A stretch of 34,199 nt of DNA from Rodentolepis nana (GCA_900617975.1 UZAE01012083.1:1-34199); one strand, 5' to 3'. Positions 10,901 to 22,917 are shown, counted from the stretch's first letter. A program made the numbers and translations. The notes: generated by a model not told the origin, from the letters alone.

Positions 10901-13900
10901 GGGTCCACCTAACTAAGGCGATCATGTACGACTAAAACATGTGAAATTTAGGTTTAAAACAATTTTAATCAAAACAATTGTTTTTCGTACAATAAAAATT
11001 AATTTTATTTATTTGTTTGTACGCTATTTTGGCTTAATAATAATAACAATAACAATAATAATACTTATAACAAAGTTGTTTTATTTACTTAAAATCCTAA
11101 TTGTGTCCAAAGAGTAAAGAATAATCTGCTTTAATCCGTGATTCACGAGCTTAATATAACGATAATTAATAAACTATTCGAAAGCAAAGACAACACAGTA
11201 TGTGAACCAAGGCTATCTTTGATTAAGGACTCAAAAGTTTAAACTCACCTAACATGTTGAGTTCAGACAAAACGTTTCGTATGTTGATTTTAATGTCATT
11301 TTATTGTTTAACAGTGAAACATCCCTTCCATTTTTCCTGTTGAAGCAATTCGCTAGCTTGCATTTAGGGAATTGTGTTAATTGAGCAAAAAAGCAAACAA
11401 TGGCCTAATTGTACATGGATTTGTGTCGCAAGATTTGTTTGAATTTGTGACAGTTTCGGTTTCAGTATTTACCTGCAATTCAGCTGCCAAAGGGATGACT
11501 GTAACGATGCACTAAAATTGTGCAAAACAATTTCCTTTAATGGTTTGGTTTACTCTGTTTAAGGCAAAATCACTCTTTAAATATAAATTTTAGGTGCCAA
11601 TGAAAACAAAACTGCTTCAGCAATAAGACCTATCCAAAACACTGTAGAACACAGCGAATTTTGTTGCCATATGGACACCGCAAATTGACTGAATTTTCCA
11701 CAAGCAACTAATTACTACGAACTAAATATGAGTAACGAAATATTGCACTGTATTTGAATGTTTCACTTAAAATTGAACAGCAGGAAGGGTAGAAAGTGGT
11801 TACAGAGTAATGTGTAATGTTTGGTCCTATTCTATCTAATCGTTGGTTTATTAGCTAATCCGCAGTTATTAATATATATTTTAACCCCCCGTTAACTCTC
11901 TTCCCATGTAATTTTTGTCCAAGATGTATCCATTAACCTCGAATCATAAATCGATTTTCTCCAGTAATATAACAATTGAGTGATGTGATATACCCTACAC
12001 TTAAGTAACAATAAGTATTAAATTACTAATTATTACCTTACGTCAGTTGGTTCCGAATAATTCGTAAAAATAACTGCTCAAATCGTTTTCTCCCTCCAAG
12101 AGTGGTGCGTTTAAACTGAAATCTTATTCGCCAAGCCAATATTTTTTTCTTAATGAAGCACCTTCACTGCAATCAGACGTACTAAAATAATTTCCACAAA
12201 TTTGGGCAATATAACTTAAAAAATTACGTATTAGATTTTTTCCAAAGAAATTGATTATATAAACTGCATTATCCTATTTAAACCCTTTTTTAAATATCAA
12301 TTTATAGGACATCATAATCATGCCCCACTAATTTGGACCTATACTTTAAGTTATAAAAGACCTTATCCAATCGATTAACCATAAAATCGATATTTCATTT
12401 TATACATCGTAAAGAAGGTTTTCGGAAAAAAGTTTAAAAATTTTGTTAAATTTTTTTAAAGATATATGAAATAAGTCAAAATAATTCCATTCTCTTATCT
12501 TAATGGTATTCATGGATCTCATAATGACTCTAAATTATTCAAGTATTTTGTGAATTGTTCTGATTCCACCAATTAATCTGTTATAAGATTGGTGTGTTAT
12601 CTCAAGTGGTGGGAATAGAGAAGAGAAGTTGCTCGAATGAACGCCATCGCACCTTGTCAATAATATTTATTGATTGATTACCATTCTTTATTGACCGAAA
12701 TCTCTGAAATTACCCAAAATTGTAAATTTTTCTTCATGCTATTTCAGTGAGTTCACATTTTACTCTATCAACAACCAAATAAAATTGGTATTTATCAGCT
12801 GACAAAAGTATTGGATTTTTGACTGGATTTAGATAAGAATTTACCAAGTAAGATTATTTAAAGCAAACATTTATTTTATTAAAATTTTATGTATTTCATT
12901 ATCATTTCATAGGATAGCTTAAATTGTAATATTGTATCCATTCCATAGCAAAAAAATGCTGAGACGAACCCATTTACGGAAAATCGATTAAATGACTATT
13001 ATAGTAGTCTCAACGATTTTGATCTGATCGTTATTGACAAAGAAACCGGTGCAATATTGGTTTCTCTCAAACAGTCGACCAGAAATACAATTTAAATTAT
13101 CAAGTTCTTTATTTAGGTGCAAATTTCATTTTCATGAAATTAGTCGACCAGCTTACAGAAGAATTTTAAGGCAATTTTTAACCAGCATCTAGTAATTTGT
13201 TAGTGGAAAATTAACCTTTCATCCTTCTTCTTCGCAACGGTATTTGACTGACTGCTTTACAGGGGTGAGCCAGTAGGTTTTATGAAGATATGATAAGGAA
13301 TCGATGCTATCCTGATTTAATTTGAATCGATTTAGATCTACGGAAGATCAGTCATGCATATCAGTAGCTCAACTTTTTCAGTAATCAAACTTTCTTTACA
13401 GATAAAGCAATCTAGATTAACGATATGATTTAAACTTTATTTTTTTTGTTCTGAAATATCAAATATAACCCAAATTTTATGAAATGATTTTTTTTCTAAA
13501 TTGGTAATTATAGGCCATTCCTTTCCTTTTTAGGTCTTGAAAATTGATCTCACATAGGGATTGGCATGTACTTTAATACCTAATTTGAGCAGTCATATAG
13601 CTGCCAAATGAAAGATGTCGCCTTGTTAGAATTTATGAATGCCTCTCGTGACCTTGAAACCTATGTCTATTTTGCGCAGTTGAGTCACACGGTTTGGCGT
13701 TAGGAATCGCAAAAAACTTCTTTAACTCTCCCTGTTTATCAGATTAAGTCACTAGGTGCTTGTCTGAGAACAAGTTTATGGTGATTTAAATTAGTCGACT
13801 CAATTCTTCCTCCACACCATTCGGCGAGTTTGTTCACACCTTGCCATCAAAAAAAGAATGTTTTAATATCGCACGCAAATGTTCAAAAGCATAGCAGATT

Positions 13901-15600
13901 TTCAATAAGTGACTTCTGTGTACACGCCGCATCAAAGAAAGATAGATTTTATTTTAATTGCCAAAAGTTGAATGAATTAATTCTAGTTTGCTCACTAATA
14001 GTCTTTGTAATTCTCAGAGTTTTGAAGGGCGTTTTATAAATTAATCTACTAAATCAATTATCACATTATATGCCTGAATCATTTTACTAAACCCTATTAC
14101 GTGTCATTGAAATTTTAATACAATTAACTCAATGAATGTGTGAAGTCTTTCTGAGTAAATTGTTTAAGGAATTTATAACCTTTAGAACTTCTAAAGCCTC
14201 TATTTGGTAATGAAAAATCAAAAGCACACAACAAAAATAGTATATTTACATGTTAGGAATTTTCCTAATCTTCTCAGTGCTAAATTATTACCAAATGCTC
14301 CATTTCCATGCAGAGAAACTTACAACTTTCTAACATTATTTTGATGTACAACTGATTGCATTATAAATTACAAGTCTTAATTGTACTTGGGATGATAACA
14401 ATTAATTCCATGAACTCATTTTAAATGAGTTCAGTAGACGTGTATAATACTCTCAACTGGAGAAAATTTGAATTATAAATGAATACAACCTTTTAGACCA
14501 GATAAAAATGGTCTAAATTATTGGTTTTATGACCATCAAAATATTATTTTTAGATTTCAAGGAGTTTTATACAAAAATCAATAATAATCAATCAACAGTG
14601 TTTAGGATGGGTTGGATTTAAATTCAGCGTTTCGAAACAAGCTGACTGTTTGTATGCTCGGGCATTTCGTTGGTCTTTGGAATGATGGTAGGATTGGAAG
14701 ACAAAGATAGTCATAAGTTTGGAATATCTCATAAGCTGGCTCCACAGTGGTGCATTTAAAGCTTGAATAATAGGTAGAAATGCTTTCACTAAGGGGGCGT
14801 AGGGGTTATAAACGGAAATATATTCCCAGTATTTAATCCAGACTCTGTGAGCTGGTTACAAATAAATTGCGTTTAATAAATGAAGGTTAATGATACCCAT
14901 ATTTTCAATTAAGATCTAACGTTGTGATTTCAAGTTTTTTTCGGAAATTCGTGCATGTGATGCCTAAGTGGATCAAGCTTGTCATGTCATTCTACGATAT
15001 CTCCACTTTGGGAACCCCCCCCCTCCCCCCCCTCCCTCCCTCTTATAAATCATGACAGCCTTTAGGAATATGATAACACATCAACCAAGGGGTATTAAAT
15101 GAAAAACACCTGCCGAACTGGTTTGAAATCATAAGACGATGAAGAAAGTCTGAAAATAAATAACAGAATAAATCGAATGAAAGCCAAAAATTATCGATCA
15201 AATAATATCTGAAAATAATAATATTTTATTGTAAATTCCATTTATTACAACGAGTTGTGTTTAATTTCGTTAAATCAAATTATTTAATTCCAATTAATAA
15301 TTTAAATTAACGCATTCTAGTTAAATCAAGATAAACGATTCCTTAATTAAATCAATAAATGAAATATGTTAATCCTAGTTTTTTTAATACTAATTGTATT
15401 TATACAAGGTATTATTGATGTTATAAAATCTTACATTCATTAATTAAATCACAAACAATCTTACGATAAAAGTGTTAAAATTAGAATTTTGAATGGATTA
15501 ATGTTTGTGCATTCTCCTGTTTTATAGCCTTAGTGGCACTAATTCATATCTCATGTAAGACAAATTAATTAGAAGAAAATATTATATTGAATAGAATTTT
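7993..15600. other. Long AT-rich stretch without a recognisable gene
   Basis: I find no supported exon, RNA gene or mobile element in this 7.6 kb. Low-complexity content includes C runs at 8662-8679, an AAT/AAC microsatellite at about 11036-11063, and two C runs at 15015-15032. Open frames at 9025-9291 (plus) and 14592-14789 (minus) show no motif. A diverged repeat or a long intron cannot be excluded by eye. Confidence 0.5.
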
Positions 15601-15698
15601 CACAAACAAAGCTTCGCATTCTTAAGGTTCATTCATCTCCAGTTTTCAATATGTAATAAAATGCGCCCGACAGACCTACTCTTTGAATAAAATGAAAT

Positions 15699-15712
15699 GG
15701 GGGGGGGGGGGG
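15699..15712. repeat. 14-base G homopolymer
   Basis: An uninterrupted G run followed by a purine-rich G tract (AAGGGAGGAGAGGGAAAGG). It lies about 120 bases downstream of the stop codon of the minus-strand gene, so it would be a C run in its 3' UTR. Confidence 0.95.
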
Positions 15713-15829
15713 AAGGGAGGAGAGGGAAAGGGGGGAGATATATAACTCTATACACACCTTTCATAGACAAACAGAAAGGGACGTCTTCATAAATGCATTG
15801 CAGCGAATGAGCACCCCGCAGGTACATTA

Positions 15830-16606
15830 TCAAACTCCTTCTAACGCATTCATTGAAGCCGATCTTGTCTCGCCACTTAGATTTGATCGAGGGTGAGATG
15901 TATTATTCGAGGGGTGTTTTTGATCGTTTCTATCACTTATTGGAATCCTAATAGCACTGGATGACCTTTCCTTTTTTCGTTGACCTGCAGCAACTGAGGG
16001 TGGAGGTGGTGGTGAAGTTGGGGAAGCTCGAGGTGGTTGGGAATAGATTTGACTATAAGACGGTGGATCGCCTCGGATTGATAGTTGATCATAGTTAGGG
16101 GGTTTTGGAACTTCATCCGGCATAATGAATCCCACCGGAGGGGCCGGGAAATCCCTATCTCTCCGACGTCGGTCATTATCCTCCGAACCCACATCGGACA
16201 TTTCAAAAATTGTTATCTTACAGCAGACACTAAGTTCGCCAAATATCATAAAGGCATGGTAAAGAAGGAATGTAGTAAGGATAACCGATAACCACCCAAC
16301 GGCATAGACCTGGACTGAGAAGAAGACCAGGGAAAGAATAGCTCCAGATACACATGTAACTGAAGCAATGATATCACTAACGGAGGCGCAAATAAGAATA
16401 CGCTTATCTGTTTTAATTCCACATGCTATTGCCAAAATTGATGGCAGAACACTGGTGGTTCCAACCCAATAGCCTACATAGGTAAAACTGGGTCGTTTAG
16501 CCTCGGCGATGATTAGAGCAATAGAGAAGAAGATTAGAATGACTCCAAAGCCAATATGTCGACGCTGAATAGTAGTCGGTGTGTTGAGTGAAAATGTCTG
16601 ACACAT
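15830..16606 (-). CDS. Four-helix membrane protein with PPxY-containing proline-rich tail (MS4A/CD20-like fold suspected)
   Basis: A single uninterrupted frame of 258 residues. Hydrophobic helices lie at about 18-34, 44-63, 70-96 and 103-127. The N-terminus is short and polar, and the tail of about 130 residues is probably cytoplasmic. The order and short loops, with helix 2 containing GYWVGTTSVLPSILAIACG and a basic KTDKR turn before helix 3, recall the MS4A/CD20 or MARVEL tetraspan groups. This is a resemblance, not a proven match. The tail has an acidic-basic patch (SEDNDRRRRDRD), two PPxY motifs (PPNY 169-172, PPSY 181-184) and a PPPPP run. PPxY is a known ligand of WW domains, for example in NEDD4-type ubiquitin ligases, which would link it to membrane protein sorting. 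The start is the first ATG; the frame is open four codons further to a non-standard TTG, and an upstream in-frame TAA closes it. No canonical AATAAA follows closely, and no intron is seen. Confidence 0.8.
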   Translation of the reverse strand: MCQTFSLNTPTTIQRRHIGFGVILIFFSIALIIAEAKRPSFTYVGYWVGTTSVLPSILAIACGIKTDKRILICASVSDIIASVTCVSGAILSLVFFSVQVYAVGWLSVILTTFLLYHAFMIFGELSVCCKITIFEMSDVGSEDNDRRRRDRDFPAPPVGFIMPDEVPKPPNYDQLSIRGDPPSYSQIYSQPPRASPTSPPPPPSVAAGQRKKERSSSAIRIPISDRNDQKHPSNNTSHPRSNLSGETRSASMNALEGV

Positions 16607-17030
16607 GGTGCTCACCAATGGAGAGGTGTTTGAGATGAAATAATGAGAAATTTAGGGATGTGATGATGCTTTTGTTCCACCCTAGGTGCTGCCGATTGTG
16701 TGTGCTCACTTGGTAGCTACTGTGTGCAGGTGCAATGGTGTGTGTACCGTGCCTCTTTATGCACATAAGATCACTCTAGCGCATGCCTTTCTACCTACTT
16801 GATCTAATGCAATTAATAAGAGTGCTATATTTTGGTAGTCTCCTATTGGATGATTGGCTAAGTTGGTGCGAGCTAGTGTGGGTAACAGCTGATACACACC
16901 AGAATTTAACTTGATTCATCATGTCGTGTAGGTGATAGTCACTACGCTTATTCTTACCTAATATAGCAATATTCATTTATCTGATAACGCCATACTAATA
17001 CAGGTCATGTTAGATTTACCCAAACATTAA
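16607..17030. other. Region upstream of the four-helix gene
   Basis: Probable 5' leader and promoter of the minus-strand gene. Short open frames on the minus strand (16497-16766, 16791-16976) overlap it without recognisable content. No TATA box could be assigned with confidence. Confidence 0.4.
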
Positions 17031-17096
17031 AAGAGTTCACCTCGTGTTTATTGGCATAGGGTGTCCTTATTCTTTACTTCCAATCATTCAATACCA

Positions 17097-17282
17097 ATGG
17101 ATCGCCACAGACTTATCCCAAATTCTGTGTATCATCATTTTAAGTCTGTGTCTATGGGCTTTTACAAGAATGACCCTAATGATTCCAATTCTGCTGGGGT
17201 CAGTTTTAAAACTGAGAACCCAATTGGAGTTCATTCGTTTTTTAAGTCAAAAGATAGGAATGAAAGCGACATTAAGTCATAG
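17097..17282 (+). CDS. Hypothetical short ORF, possible exon
   Basis: 61 codons from an ATG; the frame is open further upstream to 17031. The peptide is soluble and rich in Ser, Asn, His and Lys (for example FYKNDPNDSNSAGVSF), less skewed to AT-driven codons than most random frames here. It has no known motif, no signal peptide and no clear acceptor in front. It faces away from the four-helix gene, so it could share its upstream region. It may equally be chance. Confidence 0.2.
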   Translation: MDRHRLIPNSVYHHFKSVSMGFYKNDPNDSNSAGVSFKTENPIGVHSFFKSKDRNESDIKS

Positions 17283-17696
17283 AATCTCACATTTAAATAT
17301 GCTCAAATCTACAGGATTGAAGTTAGTGTAAATCCACTTATAACTTACTACTCACTAGATGCTAGTTTTTTTTGTTAATTTGTTGTTTATTGTCTATCAA
17401 GTCTAATCCTTGACTTAATTGGTCAAGTGACATCGAACTCACAAATTAGCCAATATTACTTTATGTATCTTTTTCCAGAAAGTAGCATTATTAATTATTT
17501 TGTTAAATTAGTACATAATGAGGAGATACTTGAGCACAGTATGGCGATTAAACGCTTGATATCTCATAGACTACACGCCTAGGCTGTGGCACATGGTGGG
17601 ACCTAAGTAGTAGACAAGGTCACTCGGTGAGGTGGTGATAAGAACACACCGTGCTTGGTAATTTGCAGACCTAATTGCACAACCTAATTTTGTTCC

Positions 17697-17921
17697 ATGA
17701 AGTGTACTTCGGATACTTCAAATAACCTATTATGGTTATTTTACAAGTCATTGCTCTTAGACTTTAATATTGACCGGACTGCCAATGAAATAATGCTAAA
17801 TACTTGCTGGAAAAGTTTGTACGACATCAATATCACCAGTGGTCCAAATAAACTAGCCGACCATGAAACCTTCATACTTCAAACTCCCACTTATTCAAAA
17901 TACTGGTTGATGACAAGCTAG
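17697..17921 (+). CDS. Hypothetical short ORF
   Basis: 74 codons from an ATG to TAG. The peptide is mixed polar and hydrophobic (LLWLFYKSLLLDFNIDRT near residues 11-28, then NITSGPNKLADHETF). I do not recognise it. The sequence just upstream contains an acceptor-like TTTGCAG (ending near 17668), but stops intervene before the ATG in all useful frames. It may be a chance frame or a remnant. Confidence 0.2.
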   Translation: MKCTSDTSNNLLWLFYKSLLLDFNIDRTANEIMLNTCWKSLYDINITSGPNKLADHETFILQTPTYSKYWLMTS

Positions 17922-18422
17922 ATTGGCTATATGTTTGCATTTTGCCAACATATACGGTTCCAAGTGTATTTATCAAAAAATTGCCATATTCAAATATCCT
18001 ACAATATATATGTGTGTGTGTGTGTAAAAATGAAGGATTCTGTCATCTATTGTTTTTTTAAAGTCATGACTCTATTGTCACTGAATTGCCACATGACTTT
18101 TAGAGAATAAATAATTTACTCAGCAAGCGACAATCATAACAACTATGTGAAGACTTATACGTGAGAATTGGTATTATAGTTTAGTAATCTTGTGAGCCTC
18201 TTTAGATTTTTGAATTTTCTCTCTGTGAATGTAACCAATTGGGCAATAGACAAGGTGAGTGAAGCGCGGCTCTTCAGATAATTGAACTTGGTAAATTGGA
18301 AGCGCGTACATTCAAAGTTCTTCGAAGATACAGCACTTATGAGCTATGAAATATTTCATGCAATTTCACTCATTTGTATTTCGCTCAAAAATGTGTTTTT
18401 TGGTGGTACTGCGTAGGTGCTA
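17922..18422. other. Intergenic, TG microsatellite
   Basis: A TATATG(TG)n microsatellite at about 18004-18025. Nothing else recognised. Confidence 0.6.
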
Positions 18423-18433
18423 AGTAAGAAATT

Positions 18434-18883
18434 GTTTCATGAAGGCAGGCTTTATGATATTTATCATTAACCCTTAAACTTTGACTTCAGCAGTTAATTA
18501 ATAGCAGTTCATTATCTGTCTTCTCGCTTCCCAGTAACTCTGGCTTTCCATCATTGTCTTTAGGGCTGGACACCGAATCAGGTGGGTCTTCTCCATTTCC
18601 TTCTGTAGGTTACATAGGGGGCATGTGGGTTGAGTGCATACTCCCAATCTGTGAAGGAGTTTTGCCAGGTAATCGTGTCCAGTACGTAGTCTAAACTAAT
18701 CAACGGCTTCGATTCTTGGCCATTCGGCTATATCAAAGAGTGCCACTGCTCACTGTTTCTCCATTGTTCGAGCTTTAAGTTCATTGCTCCTCGAGGTCTT
18801 TCTCCATTGTTCGAGCTTTAAGTTCATTGCTCCTCGAGGTCTTGAATTCTCTCCTGATTAAAGCCTTCATTGTGTGGAAAGAC
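18434..18883 (-). mobile_element. 5'-truncated LINE copy with perfect 11-bp target duplication
   Basis: On the minus strand it matches the LINE piece at 25640-26085: the region after RNase H, the Cys/His motif (CPLCNLQKEMEKTHLIRC), a stop, then the 3' tail ending GCCTGCC. Perfect repeats AGTAAGAAATT at 18423-18433 and 18884-18894 flank it. The reading frame is dead: a 43-bp tandem duplication shifts it and stops are present. Its tail ends TTCATGAAAC rather than in AAAT repeats. Confidence 0.9.
18756..18841. repeat. 43-bp perfect tandem duplication inside the LINE copy
   Basis: Two identical 43-bp units (18756-18798 and 18799-18841), each beginning TTTCTCCATTG and ending CTCGAGGTC. The LINE piece at 25490 has the region once, so the duplication arose in this copy or its source and shifts the frame by one. 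Confidence 0.95.
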
Positions 18884-18894
18884 AGTAAGAAATT

Positions 18895-19539
18895 TGATCT
18901 CTATAAAATTCATGAAATTTTATCCCGAGGATAAAAACGATGTCTATTTTATTTTAATTGAATTAAATCCCCGTGTTCGATGATTTTGTGCCTTTCAAAT
19001 AGGCGACAGATGCCCTGAATTGAGCTCCCAATACTCAACGGAGGGGGGGGGGGAGTTGGCTTCTAGTACCATGATAAAGGATAACTAGGGGAGAGCTAAA
19101 TCCTCCACTCCAGTCAAACATAAAAGAACACGTTCTTAAGCAAATCCTTCATGGTTCAGCAAGTACAGAGCTACCATAACCATAGTTACCTCTATGAGTA
19201 TTCCAGCCTATGTAAATGGCTATGCACAGCCATATTAAGGAGGGCAAAATTTCCTCTAGTGTACATAATTTGGGTGTATTTGAACGGGTTATGATAGGCT
19301 CTCATTGTTTCTACCCAGAATAATCCTCCAAGTACAATCTACAAGTAAAATGATAAAGTTGTTAGTCTGCTGAGTGCTTAAAAGAACGTTATGTTTTTTT
19401 CCTATTTGTCTGAAATTTGTGAATTCGATTTCAGTCTATCACGCAAAACACCAACAATGTTGATTCCTTTTGTTAAAGGAGAAAGGATGAGTTTGAGATT
19501 TCTGTCATCGAGGTCTACTTTACTTGAAAGGAAATCCCT
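18895..19539. other. Intergenic
   Basis: Contains an 11-base G run at 19043-19053. No gene or repeat family recognised. Confidence 0.55.
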
Positions 19540-19821
19540 TTAGAAGAAAATTGTTGAAGACTTTAAAGTTTTTCGTATTTGGAAAACTATTGAACGTTTT
19601 CGAACACCCTGTGACAGAGCTAAATTTGGGACGCTTTTTGACAGGTTGCACGCAAACACAGCCTGAAGTAGAGTTGAAGCTTTTGTTAAGGTGAAGAATT
19701 GGCGTATTTGGACTCTAAGTTGTCTATCGCCATTAACAATATGTGGGTGTATGCCGCTGGTGACAGTTATAGAGTCCTTTGGAAGGAAATAATTATTAAC
19801 GGTTAGGAGGTGGTTGACCAT
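19540..19821 (-). CDS. Hypothetical ORF, possible exon
   Basis: 93 codons from the first ATG, but the frame is open to 19896, about 119 codons in all. The upstream extension reads as a hydrophobic stretch (GTFFILFTLCISDC) like a signal peptide or helix that lacks its own ATG, so it would need a preceding exon. The rest is mixed, with Ser, Thr and Arg (ITVTSGIHPHIVNGDRQL) and codons less AT-driven than the surroundings. No family recognised and no clear splice signals found. It could be a real exon of an unknown secreted protein, or chance. Confidence 0.25.
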   Translation of the reverse strand: MVNHLLTVNNYFLPKDSITVTSGIHPHIVNGDRQLRVQIRQFFTLTKASTLLQAVFACNLSKSVPNLALSQGVRKRSIVFQIRKTLKSSTIFF

Positions 19822-20551
19822 TAAATAATATGAAGACAACTTGCAGTCGCTTATACACAGCGTGAATAAGATAAAGAAGGTCCCGTGTTCTCTATTTCAC
19901 ACCTAGAGCGATAATGAGCGCATATGTGGGGTCACATGATGTTCAGCGGCCAGCTGTCTTGACTGTTTTTCTCAGTGTTGCGTTGTCATGCTTCAAGAAC
20001 TTCCTATTGAAAATCGCTTTTTTTAATAGAACAAAGAGGGTTCATTGATAAAAGTTTTTCTTTGATGCAAACCATTTGTAACACTAAATGAAGGCTTGAT
20101 TACAAAATATTCACTCAGACAATTGCTCACGCAAAAAGCGCTGTTCAGAAAATGCTTGCTAAATTTACGTCTACAGGTTCAGCCGATAGCATTAAACATA
20201 ACTGTATACATACGGTTTGGTCACTGAAAAGTACTTAATGTCTTCAAGAGACTCTGATGAGACGACCAGCGGAAATCAACCAGACTTCCATCCTCCCAAC
20301 TAAACATTGAACGGTCGATATGCCGAAACATGCTGAAGTGGGGTTACATGGGTGATCATATAGAATAAGGTAGATGTAAACATCGCAACCAATGGACTTC
20401 GAAGTTAATGACAAGGAAGCTTTGAAAGTTAATAAATCTCACCACATGAGTGGACATGCTTAATTGCGTATTGACGATGATAGTCGTGCTCACTTTCAAC
20501 AGTTGCTATGATCTGTTTAATGTTCTGTATGTTCATATTCTTAATATTCTG

Positions 20552-20847
20552 GATATGGCGATATTGAATAATTTAGTTATCGTTATCAATTTAACTGACT
20601 TCGGGCATCACAGGGGGAACAACATCGAAGTGAGAAAAGTCGAGAGGGGAAACAGAAGAGTGATTCACAGATGTAAAAGATACAGAGAGACACAAAAGTA
20701 GAGGAAAGGTAAGGTGAGTACTGTGAATATGGACAAATAGGACAAACAGTGGGCTCATGGTAGTTTGAAGTCAGAAGTGAACTACTAGTTTATAGTTTTT
20801 TTTCCGTATGAGTATACGTTGCCCAGGGTAAGTCTATCGCACACCCC
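20552..20847 (-). mobile_element. Short non-autonomous retroelement, ribozyme-dead copy
   Basis: The sense 5' end is GGGGTGTGCG at 20847, and the 3' end is a degraded GCC...ATATCC near 20552. Relative to other copies 15 bases are missing from the head (TCCACGTGGTGCACC), between short ACC repeats. This removes the P3 loop, P3' and most of P1'. The active-site GGC also reads GGA. Either change alone should abolish an HDV-like ribozyme. No clear target duplication. Confidence 0.8.
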
Positions 20848-22135
20848 GTCCTCTAAATAATTCTTTTCATCAGAAGTTCAATATATCCTCACAAGTATTT
20901 CAAACCAATATCCCAATCCCCTATCTGGTTGTTAATGTCAACTGGAAACCTTCATTAAGAGTTTGTACTAATTCCACCAACAACAAGTTGGCTTAGTGAA
21001 AGTTAAAAAGTTGATTAGCAACACTCTAGTTACTGGATGGCAAGCAACTTCTAGCAAATTTTCTCTAACGCGACACCATGCATTAATGTAAGGTAAATGA
21101 GTTTAATGAATATTCAGACCGTGTAATTTTTAGTGAAGAGGGGGGGGGGATAATTATGAGACTTATAATTAAGAGAATTTTGAGGTGAAGTACGCTAAGT
21201 TGTGTTTAAGGGATTCAGTGAATTAATAAATCTATTATGACTCAAATTGAAATATAATCAAGGAGTCAATCAAAGATCAGACAGAGTAAACTAATTTAAA
21301 CGCCCGATTTTTCCCCTAGAACATTAAATGATCGCATTGACTACGTGTTCATTGGTGTGCAACAGATGAACACCACGATTAGCAGTACCACTTAAAGTGG
21401 TCAGTATGTTGGAAGTAAAGTGCACCTTTATCCATCTAGAGGTTCTGGAACACTCCACTTTAAATTAATTTAGAGATATTGAATGTGGTAAATGCTATCC
21501 ATCTGAGCTATCGTTTCCAATAACACCTCACGAACCCAAATCAACAAATATTTTGACATCCAAGTTTTAATGGAAAGATGTGTAAATTTTGAAAGAGAGA
21601 TGGAGGGTAGATAAATGGCCTTGGGGTATGATTTGTGATGTAATGTGAAAAGATGAAATTATGACATGCTTTAAGAAGATAAATACTAGAGAATAGTGCC
21701 GAGGGCTAGCGCTTGTCATGCGGAATGTTTTTGAAGGTTTCCCAGGGTCTACCAGATCAATCAAAATCTGAAGAATTGAAACATAAAGACTCATTAAAAC
21801 TGAGCTCTCTCCTTTACTTTTCATTGTTATATCTATCATGGGTTTCCTTTACAGTTCCAAAATGTGCATTTTTCTACGTTCAACTCTCGCATTCAAGTTG
21901 CGGAGCCATGGTTCTTCAATCACCAATGTGTAAAAGTAAGGTTTCTTCAGTTCAAGACTCCGTCATTTTCCCATAATATTCGTATTGATCTTTCAATGAT
22001 TACATAGGCATTACTCTCTGAGGCTGATGCTTTAGTCACTGCTGGAACAGTATAAGCCTATCCTTTTTCTAAACCTTCGCTTATTATATCTTTGCAGGAT
22101 AAGATTCAACATCTTTTTCGATATACTATACTATA

Positions 22136-22168
<33 letters not shown>

Positions 22169-22562
22169 TTAAGAATGAGTTACTACTCCATTTTTAAGGG
22201 CAAAAAGTTTTCAGTAAATATTTTCCTTTATTCAATGATTTAATGTTATTTTAATTAATTTCAATATTTTTCAATAATTTCAAAAAACACTTATGTATTT
22301 AATCTCAGTTTCGAAAAGTGGTAAATTCTTTGAATGGCAGAAACAGATTAATACCGCACAGTTTTGTAAATTTTATATCTATAAAATATTTACCATCATT
22401 CACCTAGTGTTTAAGCCAATTCCTCCAATTGAATATTGTCTTTTTCTTGAATTAAACTGCAATACATTTGATATTTGTTATAATCAACAAAATTGAAACT
22501 TGTTCTTTATTGAAATTAGAGACTATAATTATTCAATTTACATAGGAGAAATTATTAGAATG
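20848..22562. other. Intergenic DNA
   Basis: A 10-base G run at 21140-21149 and a TA microsatellite at about 22137-22166. Overlapping open frames on both strands at 21567-21976 have no recognisable domain and I do not call them. Confidence 0.5.
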
Positions 22563-22575
22563 AATTATCAATAAT

Positions 22576-22904
22576 AGTATGAACCATATGCTTACCTCCA
22601 CGTGGTTCACCCTGGGCAACGTATACTCATACGGCAAAAAAGTTTATTTACCAACAGTTGACTTCTGACTTCAAACTACCATGACCCCATTGTGCGTCAT
22701 ATTCCACAACTTTCGCAGTACTCACCTTACCTTTTCTCAGCCTTTTTATCTGCCTGTCTCTTTTGCACCTGGCAATCACTCTTCTGTTCCCCAACCCTCG
22801 ACTTTTTGGCACTTTGATGTTCCTCCTTCCCTCTGTGGAGCCCGAAGTCAGCTAAAGGGTTAATGATAACTATCAAAACGCCTGCCATTTGATATGAATA
22901 AATA
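22576..22904 (+). mobile_element. Short non-autonomous retroelement with target duplication
   Basis: The only full-length copy in plus orientation, 329 bp. Flanking AATTATCAATAAT (22563-22575) and AATTATCAGTAAT (22905-22917) agree at 12 of 13 bases. The first 15 bases have diverged from GGGGTGTGCGATAGA but fill exactly the same length. From CTTACCTCCACG on, P3, its loop, P4 (GUAU/AUAC) and the presumed catalytic C (22635) are intact, while P1 and P2 have lost their 5' strands. It ends ATTTGATATGAATAAATA. Confidence 0.85.
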
Positions 22905-22917
22905 AATTATCAGTAAT

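Noticed and set aside
14592..14789. Minus-strand frame preceded by a CCCCCTTAG acceptor-like tract
   Set aside because: The codon content looked somewhat protein-like, but no family, partner exon or polyadenylation signal could be found.
20450..20701. Plus-strand frame over the 20552 element; similar frames at 5574-5777 and 22681-22863
   Set aside because: They run over non-coding short retroelements or their edges, and are not conserved between copies.
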